Virus record (IMG/VR): IMGVR_UViG_3300009180_002083
Span: 1-32,802 of that record
Source of the DNA: a virus
Strand: one strand, 5' to 3'
DNA length: 32,802 bases
Shown: positions 1 to 6,660 of the stretch, piece by piece
Layout: each line of letters opens with the position of its first letter
Position numbering within the stretch: the first letter of the stretch is position 1
Translations under genes and position numbers: made by a program
Notes under the pieces: model-generated
What the model was told of the DNA's origin: nothing
Database searches by the model: none
The model's input: only the letters and a program-made list of their open reading frames with translations

Positions 1-1
1 C

Positions 2-655
2 AAAGGTCTGTCAGGACGACACGACATTCCTTTTCCGTTTGAAAGCGAGTTTGCAAGTCGACTAACAATGGGCGACATTGCATATTATGACTACGGTGTT
101 CGTAAGACAGATGCAGAACTTGGAAATGTTAAGTTTAATCATTTAAACACAGAACACTATCACACAGTTCCAAGACTTAACAAGCTGGGTAAAATTCCAA
201 ACAAAACATCGTGGGATAGTTTTAGTTACGCACTAATGATGGGACACAATGTTGAATGTCATATTGTTGCTGTACAACGTGCTCAGCAATTAATGGACAT
301 TGAATGTGAACGGTTCAAACCAGACTGGAGAATAAAAGGTGTTGAGGGTAAAAAAGAAAAAGAATATAGCGATTGGGTTCCAAACAAAATATTATATTTT
401 TCTACATTCATTGAAGAATTATTCAACACTAAGAATAAAGCAGAAGCATTTGATATGATTGACTCTGCACAATTATTCTTAAAGAGTCTAGAAGGTGCTA
501 GACTACAGGGAGGTCCTGCAGACAACGTGTTTAACTCTTTATACACTATTGAAGATTTAGCGCCTGTAAGAATTGGTCCAGACGGGTTGCCGTTGTTTGA
601 TCAACAAGACGACGATAATTTACGTTCGTTAGAGGAAGATATCAATAAGGAATAA
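2..655 (+). CDS. Conserved phage-type protein of unknown function, 5' end cut by window edge
   Basis: The reading frame is open from base 2, and the first in-frame ATG (68) has no ribosome binding site, so this is most likely the C-terminal part of a longer protein that begins outside the window. The visible part is about 217 residues. It has a charged, acidic C-terminus and a central helix-rich stretch. I recognise no catalytic motif and no family. It ends two bases before the next start codon and heads the plus-strand gene run in this window. If the ATG at 68 were real, the protein would be 195 residues. Its upstream half would decide what it is. Confidence 0.7.
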   Translation, partial: KGLSGRHDIPFPFESEFASRLTMGDIAYYDYGVRKTDAELGNVKFNHLNTEHYHTVPRLNKLGKIPNKTSWDSFSYALMMGHNVECHIVAVQRAQQLMDIECERFKPDWRIKGVEGKKEKEYSDWVPNKILYFSTFIEELFNTKNKAEAFDMIDSAQLFLKSLEGARLQGGPADNVFNSLYTIEDLAPVRIGPDGLPLFDQQDDDNLRSLEEDINKE

Positions 656-657
656 TT

Positions 658-867
658 ATGTACGAGAATAAAATTAAACATTTGGAAGAAGCACATCGTG
701 TTTTGGATCAAAAAATTGATACTCTAGAAAAGAATGGCTTATTTGAAGATATTAAAATGCAAGAATTGAAGAAACAGAGGTTGCTTTTCAGAGACGAACT
801 TGCTATACTAAGACGTAAGCAATGGGAACATGATCACGAAACTGTCGACTTTGATGACGAACGATGA
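658..867 (+). CDS. Small coiled-coil protein, YdcH/DUF465-like
   Basis: This 69-residue, highly charged helical protein has the pattern of the YdcH/DUF465 family: an early HLEEAHRVLDQKI segment, then a LKKQRLLFRDEL segment near residues 37-48. Such proteins are short antiparallel coiled coils of unknown role found in proteobacteria and many marine phages. The start has a clear AAGGAA sequence (647-652) before ATG 658. Its stop overlaps the next start in an ATGA junction, which suggests coupled translation. The family assignment rests on motif pattern only. Confidence 0.72.
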   Translation: MYENKIKHLEEAHRVLDQKIDTLEKNGLFEDIKMQELKKQRLLFRDELAILRRKQWEHDHETVDFDDER

Positions 868-1052
868 AAAAATATATTCTAACACAGACTCAAATTAAAA
901 CATTAGCAGACATTGCTAAACGTTTTCCAGAGATTCCTCAATTTGAAATTGTTGAGGAAAGTTCTAGTGGCATTGGGTCTACCACAACAGTTCATTTTGA
1001 ACTGTTGGGCAAGGAAGTTAAAGTTGACAACACTGATGTGAGTAACTGGTAA
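864..1052 (+). CDS. Small hypothetical protein
   Basis: A 62-residue protein of unknown function. The N-terminal half looks helical (KTLADIAKRFPEIPQF), followed by a strand-rich segment with a Ser/Gly/Thr-rich turn. It starts in an ATGA overlap with the upstream gene and ends in a TAATG overlap with the downstream one, so it sits inside a translationally coupled string. No signal peptide, membrane segment or metal-binding motif is visible. Confidence 0.65.
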   Translation: MKKYILTQTQIKTLADIAKRFPEIPQFEIVEESSSGIGSTTTVHFELLGKEVKVDNTDVSNW

Positions 1053-1468
1053 TGAGTGACGAATTTGGCAGGTACGATGCTTTTACTAAACAGATGGAAG
1101 CACGTTTTCCAAAAATGTTTGCAGAACCCTACGGAGGCTTTGCAGTAGGTCCTGGATGGTGGTCCATCATTGAACTACTGTGTAGTAATATTCAACATTA
1201 CATTGATTGGAAGAACAAGCAGTCAGAGGTTGTATCACAAGTAACCGTGGCACAGATTAAAGAAAAGTTCGGCGGCCTACGTTTCTACTACAGTGGTGGT
1301 GATGATGCCATTGACGGTATGGTGCGTATGGCAGAAAGCTGGGCGGCACATAGTTGTGAAGAATGTGGTGCACCGGGCAAAAGCCGAGGAGGAGGTTGGA
1401 TTCGTACGTTATGTGATACACATGAAGCAGAGCGTCAACAACATATGAAAGAAAGGTTGGTAGAATGA
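1052..1468 (+). CDS. Conserved phage protein with a zinc-binding-type C-terminus
   Basis: This 138-residue protein has a pattern common in tailed phages: an N-terminal FPKMF segment, a glycine/tryptophan stretch (GPGWW, 33-37), the signature KEKFGGLRFYY (70-80), then C102-x2-C105 followed by GGGW and C121-x2-H124. The last four residues could bind one zinc in a small treble-clef-like knuckle. Function is unknown; a nucleic-acid or protein contact role is possible but not shown. It begins at the ATG in a TAATG overlap and ends in an ATGA overlap with the next gene. Confidence 0.75.
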   Translation: MSDEFGRYDAFTKQMEARFPKMFAEPYGGFAVGPGWWSIIELLCSNIQHYIDWKNKQSEVVSQVTVAQIKEKFGGLRFYYSGGDDAIDGMVRMAESWAAHSCEECGAPGKSRGGGWIRTLCDTHEAERQQHMKERLVE

Positions 1469-1998
1469 AAAGAAATTACGAATCAGGCATAGCAGACAGT
1501 ATTACATTCTTTACAGGTGTAGAGATTGAGCACACTCCTGCATATGGTATGAAAACTTTATTTGTAACAGGGGTACACGATGCCTATGTAATCATGGAAC
1601 TTGCTCGCAATCATCAATGTAAACATATCTACTTTGGTGCTAATCAAAGTTTTCCTAAACTAGAATTCAACAATGCTGAACAATGGCGTCTGTGGGAAGA
1701 CATGATCTATGTCTGCCTAGATGCAGACGATGAATTTTGGTGTACACTGGATCTAGACCTAGCACAAGTAGAAGGTCTGATTGAAAGCGGCCTTGTTGAG
1801 AAGCGTCAGTTTATTCCGCAGATTTCGGTTAAACTGCCCTATTTACAACAGCTGGGGTATAATGCTACAATAAAGATAGACGACAAAGATTTTAAAGCAA
1901 CTAATCCTGGAGTGTGGTGTCATAACCTCCACGACCTACTTGGTAGAGATCGTTTTACCAGTTGGGATCAATATGGCAAAGATGAGATTATCAAATAA
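1465..1998 (+). CDS. Conserved phage protein, unknown function
   Basis: A 177-residue protein with alternating strand/helix character. Notable stretches are FFTGVEIEHTPAYGMKTLF near the N-terminus, HIYFGANQSFPKLEF in the middle, and SVKLPY plus KIDDKDFKATNPGVWCH towards the C-terminus. These look like conserved turns of an alpha/beta fold, but I cannot name the family. It starts in an ATGA overlap (1465-1468), with AAAGG upstream. It lies two genes before the MutH-like and QueD-like genes, so a link to the deazaguanine or nuclease functions is worth testing but unsupported. Confidence 0.7.
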   Translation: MKRNYESGIADSITFFTGVEIEHTPAYGMKTLFVTGVHDAYVIMELARNHQCKHIYFGANQSFPKLEFNNAEQWRLWEDMIYVCLDADDEFWCTLDLDLAQVEGLIESGLVEKRQFIPQISVKLPYLQQLGYNATIKIDDKDFKATNPGVWCHNLHDLLGRDRFTSWDQYGKDEIIK

Positions 1999-2387
1999 TG
2001 GGAACAAGCCAGTATGCCTCAACCGCAAAGTCAGTTAATCGATTGCAACGTGCAATGAATAACTCCTCTTCATTGAATAGATCAACAAGACAATATGTAG
2101 AAAAATCTCCTATGAAATTAACATTTAAACAAAGAATTCGAAACTGGATAATGGATGATAGCGACGATTACAGTGGAAATGTTATTAGCGTTGACCGCGA
2201 TGGTCCCAACATTCAGTCACAGGGATTTCGATTAAATGTATACGGTGCAGCTGGTGGAACTATTGTTGAAACCACTAAGTATGATCGTCAAAAGGATGAT
2301 CATCGACACAGTCTACACGTGATCACCGACGACAAAGAGCTCGGAGAAGAGCTAGCAAAAATTATCACAATGGAAAGTTTGAGATGA
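1998..2387 (+). CDS. Hypothetical phage protein
   Basis: A 129-residue protein. The first 45 residues are Ser/Asn/Arg-rich and probably flexible. A basic stretch follows (KLTFKQRIRNWIMDD), then a strand-rich part with RLNVYGAAGGTIVETTKYD and a helical C-terminus. Similar short proteins occur in marine T4-like phages, but I know no function for them. It starts in a TAATG overlap with the upstream stop and ends in an ATGA overlap with the nuclease gene. Three GATC sequences lie inside it at 2283, 2298 and 2321. Confidence 0.65.
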   Translation: MGTSQYASTAKSVNRLQRAMNNSSSLNRSTRQYVEKSPMKLTFKQRIRNWIMDDSDDYSGNVISVDRDGPNIQSQGFRLNVYGAAGGTIVETTKYDRQKDDHRHSLHVITDDKELGEELAKIITMESLR

Positions 2388-2968
2388 TTACTCCCACCGA
2401 AACACTTATTCTTAATATTATACGGCATCACTTACTTGGTAGACAATTGCCAAGTAATTTCGGAGGCGATGCTGGAAGAGCTTGTGAAAATTTATTAGAA
2501 GATGACGTTGGCATTTCTATTAACAGAGGATTTGGATGTGATATTCCTGAAATTGATTGGGAAGTTAAATGCCGTAAAGGCACAGCAACCAGTGCGCAAA
2601 CAGTTACAACGATGAGACCTGAAGATATTATTTCAACACCTTATCCACTTTCACCGGTATACAACAAGATTCGAAAACAATTAAGGTTTACAACTAATGA
2701 CAATGATGTTATCATTGCTATAGACTTATGTGACTTTGATCAGCCGCAGATTCAGGATTTGCTTAAAGCAGCCTACGAACACGCTAGGAAACTACTTACT
2801 GAAAATCCTCATTTAGAGTATACTCCTTATAGTGGCTACTGGGGATATTTTGAAAAAACTAAAAAAGATCGACCCGAACTGGATTTTAGATTAGCAGACG
2901 GCCAAATGGAAGACTTGCTTGGGATGACAAAATCAACTTTTAAGGACATATTTGCATATGGTAATTAA
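2384..2968 (+). CDS. MutH/Sau3AI-like endonuclease (PD-(D/E)xK type)
   Basis: A 194-residue protein with the layout of MutH/Sau3AI nucleases. Residues 53-62 read DIPEIDWEVK. D53, E60 and K62 have the same spacing as catalytic D70, E77 and K79 of E. coli MutH, and E35 lies upstream much as MutH E56 does. A later SPVYNKIRKQLRF segment (about 89-101) resembles the MutH strand/helix carrying a second catalytic lysine. The C-terminal MTKSTFKDIF resembles the MutH C-terminus. The length is close to MutH. Members cut DNA in a metal-dependent way, often at GATC, but specificity here is unknown. It starts in an ATGA overlap and overlaps the QueD-like gene by 11 bases. Roles could be host DNA breakdown, repair-type nicking or attack on rival phages. 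Confidence 0.68.
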   Translation: MITPTETLILNIIRHHLLGRQLPSNFGGDAGRACENLLEDDVGISINRGFGCDIPEIDWEVKCRKGTATSAQTVTTMRPEDIISTPYPLSPVYNKIRKQLRFTTNDNDVIIAIDLCDFDQPQIQDLLKAAYEHARKLLTENPHLEYTPYSGYWGYFEKTKKDRPELDFRLADGQMEDLLGMTKSTFKDIFAYGN

Positions 2969-3353
2969 ACAAGACATTCGCCCTAACAAAATGATATGGG
3001 TTACCTTTCGAAAAGAAGGCATTCACTGCTATCCAGCAGCCGCAACAGATCCTAATTTGGCAACAGGAGATTATTATGACGTATCGTTTCTTGGCACTCC
3101 TCATCGCCATATATTTCACTTTCGTGTATGGCTCGGAGTTACTCATAACGACAGAGATGTGGAATTCATTCAATTCAAGCGGTGGCTTGAACAACTGTAT
3201 TCTAGCGCACAAAATATTTTGTCGCTAGATCACAAGAGTTGCGAAATGATGTCGGACGAATTGTATGACACTATTTCACAAAAGTATCCCAACCGTGAGG
3301 TTTGGATTGAAGTCTCCGAAGACGGAGAAAATGGTTCATTTATTAAGTATTAA
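2958..3353 (+). CDS. QueD-like (6-pyruvoyl/6-carboxy-tetrahydropterin synthase-type) tunnelling-fold protein
   Basis: A 131-residue protein whose motifs fall in the order found in QueD/PTPS enzymes: H23, then H49-R-H51 (the HxH zinc motif), a strand/helix VEFIQFKRWLE (68-78) in place of the DF..LK element, LDH (90-92) with the proton-relay histidine, a helix CEMMSDELYDTI in place of PTxEN, and EVSEDGENG (118-126) in place of the substrate-binding glutamate. QueD converts 7,8-dihydroneopterin triphosphate to 6-carboxytetrahydropterin. The usual catalytic cysteine four residues before HxH is absent; C24 is the nearest candidate. ATG 2958 is preferred over TTG 2952. FolE and QueE nearby support the assignment, but a divergent function is possible. 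Confidence 0.5.
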   Translation: MVIKQDIRPNKMIWVTFRKEGIHCYPAAATDPNLATGDYYDVSFLGTPHRHIFHFRVWLGVTHNDRDVEFIQFKRWLEQLYSSAQNILSLDHKSCEMMSDELYDTISQKYPNREVWIEVSEDGENGSFIKY

Positions 3354-3367
3354 TAGGAAAAGCTACA

Positions 3368-3643
3368 ATGGCTAAAAATTATAAAAACGTTTCATATTTC
3401 GAAGATCGGCCAGACATTGTTAAGGTGTTTGACGACTTAGAAAAGTTTAAAGACTTCTGTCGCTTTGAACTGTGTGATTTTAATGAGGCCGATCTCTACA
3501 ACAGAGATAGTCAAGTGTGGAATAATTATTATTATAGCACACGCCCACGTAAGCCACGTGGTGAGTATAACAACAATCGCGGCGAATACAATCGCAGTGG
3601 CAACAACAACTTCCGTCAGCGCAATGACAATTTTTCTCGTTGA
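3368..3643 (+). CDS. Conserved phage protein with Asn/Arg-rich tail
   Basis: A 91-residue protein in two parts. Residues 1-55 form a compact acidic segment (VFDDLEKFKDFCRFELCDFNEADLYNR) of a kind seen in many marine phages next to glycosyltransferase genes. Residues 58-91 are an Arg/Asn/Tyr/Gly-rich tail with two RGEYN repeats, probably disordered and possibly RNA- or DNA-binding. The start at 3368 has AGGAAA just upstream. The 3' end overlaps the next gene by 20 bases. Function unknown. Confidence 0.72.
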   Translation: MAKNYKNVSYFEDRPDIVKVFDDLEKFKDFCRFELCDFNEADLYNRDSQVWNNYYYSTRPRKPRGEYNNNRGEYNRSGNNNFRQRNDNFSR

Positions 3644-4724
3644 TCTAGAATCAGTTGAGACTAGGTACACGGGTCAATGGAAGACTCATGTACCTGCACT
3701 ACTACGAAAGGCTGGCCACGATGTCAACATTATATCAGGTCCTACGGATATTCCTAGTGCTACCACTCCTGGAGCATTTCTCAACTTTGGCGGCACAAAC
3801 ATCTACAAGGCTCGGCAGGTTGAGCAGATGGGTCGTTTATTTTGCAACGGAAGCGTTCGCGCCAATGATCACTTCGTATTTACTGATGCTTGGCATCCTG
3901 GTATCATCAATCTCAAGTACATGAGTGAGTTGTTGGGTATTCCAATAACAACACATGGTCTATGGCATGCTGGTTCGTATGACCCTCAAGACTTCCTAGG
4001 TCGTCTTGTTGGCAATAAGCCTTGGGTACGCAATGCAGAGAAATCATTCTTTTCTGCATTTGATCACAACTACTTTGCCACTGACTTTCATATAGAGATG
4101 TTTAACAGAGAACTATTAAACAATGGGTATAGTGTAGAAAATCCTTGGTATGAAGAAGAACTTAAAGAAATCTTAAACGGAGAGTATCCTAAGTTTGTGC
4201 GTACAGGATGGCCCATGGAATATATGCAGGATACGTTGGAAAACTATTGGACTACTCCCAAGCGTGATTTAATTTTGTTTCCGCATCGTATTGCTCCTGA
4301 GAAGCAAGTTGATATCTTCCGAGACTTGGCCACACACTTGCCTCAATATGAATTTGTAGTTTGCCAAGATACACCATTAGACAAACATGAATATCACAAA
4401 TTGCTAGGTCGTGCTAAAATGGTGTTCAGTGCAAATCTACAAGAGACTCTTGGCATTAGCTGGTACGAAGGTGCTATAGTAGGTGCTATCCCTATGGTGC
4501 CGGATAGATTAAGCTACAGCGAGATGGCATTTGATACATTCAAATATCCAAGCGAGTGGACCGAAAGCTATAGTGCATACGAGGCACATAGGCCAGAAGT
4601 TTGTGCTAAGATTATTCAGTATATGAATAATTACGAAAAATTCTTACCTAGCCTAAATAAACAGGTAGATGTACTAAAAGAAAACTTTTTTAGTTGCAAT
4701 AAACTATTAGAGATGTTAAAATAA
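3624..4724 (+). CDS. GT-B glycosyltransferase (GT4-like)
   Basis: A 366-residue protein with a GT-B layout. The N-terminal domain begins with a short strand (MTIFLVDLES), then Q18-W19 and HVPALLRKAGHDV, the usual acceptor-side fold. The C-terminal domain has HRIAPEKQ (221-228), matching the R-x-x-PEK nucleotide-sugar segment, and E274-x7-E282, the donor-binding motif of GT4 enzymes. Donor and acceptor cannot be read from the sequence. In T4-like phages such enzymes may glucosylate modified DNA bases or act on surface sugars. The frame is open further upstream (from 3465), but ATG 3624 gives the natural N-terminus and only a 20-base overlap with the upstream gene. Confidence 0.82.
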   Translation: MTIFLVDLESVETRYTGQWKTHVPALLRKAGHDVNIISGPTDIPSATTPGAFLNFGGTNIYKARQVEQMGRLFCNGSVRANDHFVFTDAWHPGIINLKYMSELLGIPITTHGLWHAGSYDPQDFLGRLVGNKPWVRNAEKSFFSAFDHNYFATDFHIEMFNRELLNNGYSVENPWYEEELKEILNGEYPKFVRTGWPMEYMQDTLENYWTTPKRDLILFPHRIAPEKQVDIFRDLATHLPQYEFVVCQDTPLDKHEYHKLLGRAKMVFSANLQETLGISWYEGAIVGAIPMVPDRLSYSEMAFDTFKYPSEWTESYSAYEAHRPEVCAKIIQYMNNYEKFLPSLNKQVDVLKENFFSCNKLLEMLK

Positions 4725-4766
4725 TATAATAAATGCCATCCTCGGCTCTAACTCGGAGAAATAAAA

Positions 4767-5510
4767 TTGACAAATAAAGAAACAGGCCTAGACGCAATGG
4801 CAGGCGATGGCGGATACCGAGAAGGCACATTGGCAGGTGCAATCCGCATGAGAATGAGACGTGAAGGAAAACGTTTTTGGGCAGGTGACAACATTAGCGA
4901 TTATGTCACTGACTCTCACAAGGCCAAATTAATCGAAGAAGCAACACCAGCATTTGAACAAGTGCTAGATTGTTTGTTAATAGATCGTGAAACTGATCCT
5001 AACTCGAAAGGCACGGCACGTAGACTGGCCAAGATGTACTTTAACGAAATAATGGCAGGAAGATATGAATCAGCACCAGATGCAACAGCTTTTCCAAATG
5101 ATTCAGCCGACCGTTACGAAGGTATGCTTGTGGTACGTAGTGAGCTACGAAGTATGTGTTCTCATCACCACCAGCCTGTATCTGGGGTTGCCTACATCGG
5201 TATCATTGCCGCTAATAAACTTATTGGTCTCAGCAAGTATACCAGAATAGCACAGTGGTGTGCTCGTCGTGGCACTCTACAAGAAGAACTCTGCAATGAT
5301 ATTGCTCGCGAAATCAGCCGAGCAACTGAATCAGAAAACGTAGCAGTTTATGTGCAGGCCATTCATGGGTGTTGCGAAAATCGTGGCATTATGGCACACA
5401 GTAGTTTAACACAGACTACGGTACTCAAAGGATCATTCAAAGACGATCCTCATACAAAGAAAGAGTTCTTTGATAACATCAAACTACAACAAGAGTTTGC
5501 ACCACGATGA
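4767..5510 (+). CDS. folE: GTP cyclohydrolase I (FolE)
   Basis: GTP cyclohydrolase I opens the imidazole ring of GTP to give 7,8-dihydroneopterin triphosphate, the entry step to folates and to 7-deazaguanine. This 247-residue protein has C131-S-H133-H134 and C202/C203 at the zinc positions of the family, the core NKLIGLSKYTRI (150-161) and ARR (166-168), H200, and the C-terminal TTVLKGSFKDD. The residue after the first zinc cysteine is Ser where E. coli has Glu. The start is TTG 4767, with GGAG (4755-4758) at good distance; the first in-frame ATG (4797) is less well placed. The 42 bases upstream form the largest gap in the first 10 kb. In a phage the likeliest product use is preQ0-type base synthesis. 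Confidence 0.93.
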   Translation: MTNKETGLDAMAGDGGYREGTLAGAIRMRMRREGKRFWAGDNISDYVTDSHKAKLIEEATPAFEQVLDCLLIDRETDPNSKGTARRLAKMYFNEIMAGRYESAPDATAFPNDSADRYEGMLVVRSELRSMCSHHHQPVSGVAYIGIIAANKLIGLSKYTRIAQWCARRGTLQEELCNDIAREISRATESENVAVYVQAIHGCCENRGIMAHSSLTQTTVLKGSFKDDPHTKKEFFDNIKLQQEFAPR

Positions 5511-5620
5511 GATACATTACCAACAAGTTTGATAGCGTTCGCTTGCCAGTTGAAGAGGGCTTGTTGGAATGGTTGCAGGCTCAATACCCTGCATCAAAAT
5601 ATCATATTAAAGAGGCCTAA
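5507..5620 (+). CDS. Small hypothetical ORF (37 residues)
   Basis: A short ORF starting at the ATG that overlaps the folE stop codon (ATGA at 5507-5510) and ending one base before the next start. It fills the 111 bases between folE and the next gene exactly. The product begins MRYITNKFDSVRLPVEEGLL and ends in HIKEA. No family is recognised. The tight coupling on both sides, typical of this arm, is the reason for calling it. Confidence 0.55.
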   Translation: MRYITNKFDSVRLPVEEGLLEWLQAQYPASKYHIKEA

Positions 5621-5621
5621 C

Positions 5622-5837
5622 ATGAATTCAGTAGACATGGCTAACAATTTAATCTTTAGAGCAAAGAACTTAACTGAGTTTGTTGTTACTACAGAAGTAC
5701 CAGAAAATTTTAGATTTAATGGTGTTGTTCCTTTTGATATGAGCATTGTTGATAGCCAAATTAAAGCCAAGGTCTGGGCCGTAGATTTTAACGAGGCTGC
5801 GCATAGACTAAATGAATTTTTGGAGGCCTGCAAATGA
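5622..5837 (+). CDS. Small hypothetical protein
   Basis: A 71-residue protein, N-terminus MNSVDMANNLIFRAKNL, with a strand-rich middle and a helical end (AAHRLNEFLEACK). AGAGG at 5611-5615 sets the start at ATG 5622; longer readings of this frame from 5529 would overlap the upstream ORF without a binding site. It ends in an ATGA overlap with the cupin gene. Function unknown. Confidence 0.65.
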   Translation: MNSVDMANNLIFRAKNLTEFVVTTEVPENFRFNGVVPFDMSIVDSQIKAKVWAVDFNEAAHRLNEFLEACK

Positions 5838-6301
5838 AATGGTTTCTAGATTTTTTAGAAAGATTAGAACGTAAAAGAATCATAATGGATCGTGTAAACG
5901 ATCAACCATATCTTGAAAGATATTATGTCTTTCTAAAAGATAGAAATTGGTTTCCGTTTAATGTGTTTATTCACAAGTTTCTTAAATCGGATCCGGATGA
6001 TGTTCATGATCATCCTTGGCCATATGCAACACTAATACTAAAAGGTGGATATTTTGAATGGACTCCTCAATTTGACAAACAGGGTCGTAAATTTAATGAA
6101 ATATGTAAATGGCGAGGGCCCGGCCATTTTCGTGTATGTGGGGCTAACTCTTATCATCGTATTGAGCTTGATCCTAACATAACAGCATGGACCATGTTTA
6201 TGCCCGGTCCCCAGAAGCGTGAATGGGGGTTTTTAGTAAATAACAGGTGGATTCATAATGAAACTTATCTATCTGAAAGGGCTAAAAATGCAAAAAGTTA
6301 A
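5834..6301 (+). CDS. Cupin-like metal-binding protein
   Basis: A 155-residue protein resembling a single cupin barrel. H58-D-H60-PWPYATLILKGGYFE75 fits the first cupin motif (HxH followed by a glutamate), and GPGHFRVCGANSYHRIEL (96-112) with H108 fits the second. One metal ion could sit between these residues. Cupins range from sugar epimerases to dioxygenases, so the reaction cannot be named. It follows the upstream gene through an ATGA overlap. The position among nucleotide-metabolism genes does not by itself give a role. Confidence 0.6.
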   Translation: MKWFLDFLERLERKRIIMDRVNDQPYLERYYVFLKDRNWFPFNVFIHKFLKSDPDDVHDHPWPYATLILKGGYFEWTPQFDKQGRKFNEICKWRGPGHFRVCGANSYHRIELDPNITAWTMFMPGPQKREWGFLVNNRWIHNETYLSERAKNAKS

Positions 6302-6479
6302 TATGGGTGAAAAATGGCGTAGCGGCGACTTTGAAACTTTTCAAGTTATTGACACAGTTGTAATAGAAGATCAAACTTGGATACATTATAAACGTATTAA
6401 AGACAGTCTCGAGTATTCGTGTCTAGAAGAAAGTTTTATACATAGATTTTCTCGAGATACATCAAATGAACGTTATTAA
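6288..6479 (+). CDS. Small conserved phage protein
   Basis: A 63-residue protein that looks like a small beta-barrel: VNMGEKWRSGDFETFQVID, then WIHYKRI, then SCLEESFIHRFSRD. Short proteins with a similar ending are common in T4-like phages. ATG 6288 is preceded by AAAGGG (6277-6281 region), so it is preferred to the upstream ATG 6258, which would give a longer overlap with the cupin gene. Function unknown. Confidence 0.62.
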   Translation: MQKVNMGEKWRSGDFETFQVIDTVVIEDQTWIHYKRIKDSLEYSCLEESFIHRFSRDTSNERY

Positions 6480-6660
6480 TTTAACCTGGAATTCACAGAC
6501 TAATAATTGGTGGAATGAAAGTTGTGCCTTGATAATAGAACATTTTGGATTGCCGGGGTATCGATACACCACAGAAGTTTCTGCAGACTATATGAAATTT
6601 TTTTTCAAATCAGCAGAAGATAAACTCATGTGTGCAATATTACTCAGTGATAGACTATAA
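6466..6660 (+). CDS. Small hypothetical protein
   Basis: A 64-residue protein that begins inside the end of the upstream gene (14-base overlap) and ends in a TAATG overlap with the next one. It contains an aromatic N-terminal stretch (LTWNSQTNNWWNESC) and a strand-like KFFFKSAEDKLMCAILL. No motif is recognised and no function can be proposed. Confidence 0.6.
   Translation: MNVINLTWNSQTNNWWNESCALIIEHFGLPGYRYTTEVSADYMKFFFKSAEDKLMCAILLSDRL

Noticed and set aside
3465-3623. Longer start for the GT-B glycosyltransferase
   Set aside because: The 53 extra residues are rich in Ile/Thr/Val and overlap the Asn/Arg-rich gene in another frame; ATG 3624 gives the expected N-terminal strand.
4725-4766. 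Promoter or riboswitch (preQ1-type) in the gap before folE
   Set aside because: The 42 bases contain a GGAG ribosome site and an AT-rich stretch, but no NATAAATA box and no pairing pattern that fits a preQ1 riboswitch.
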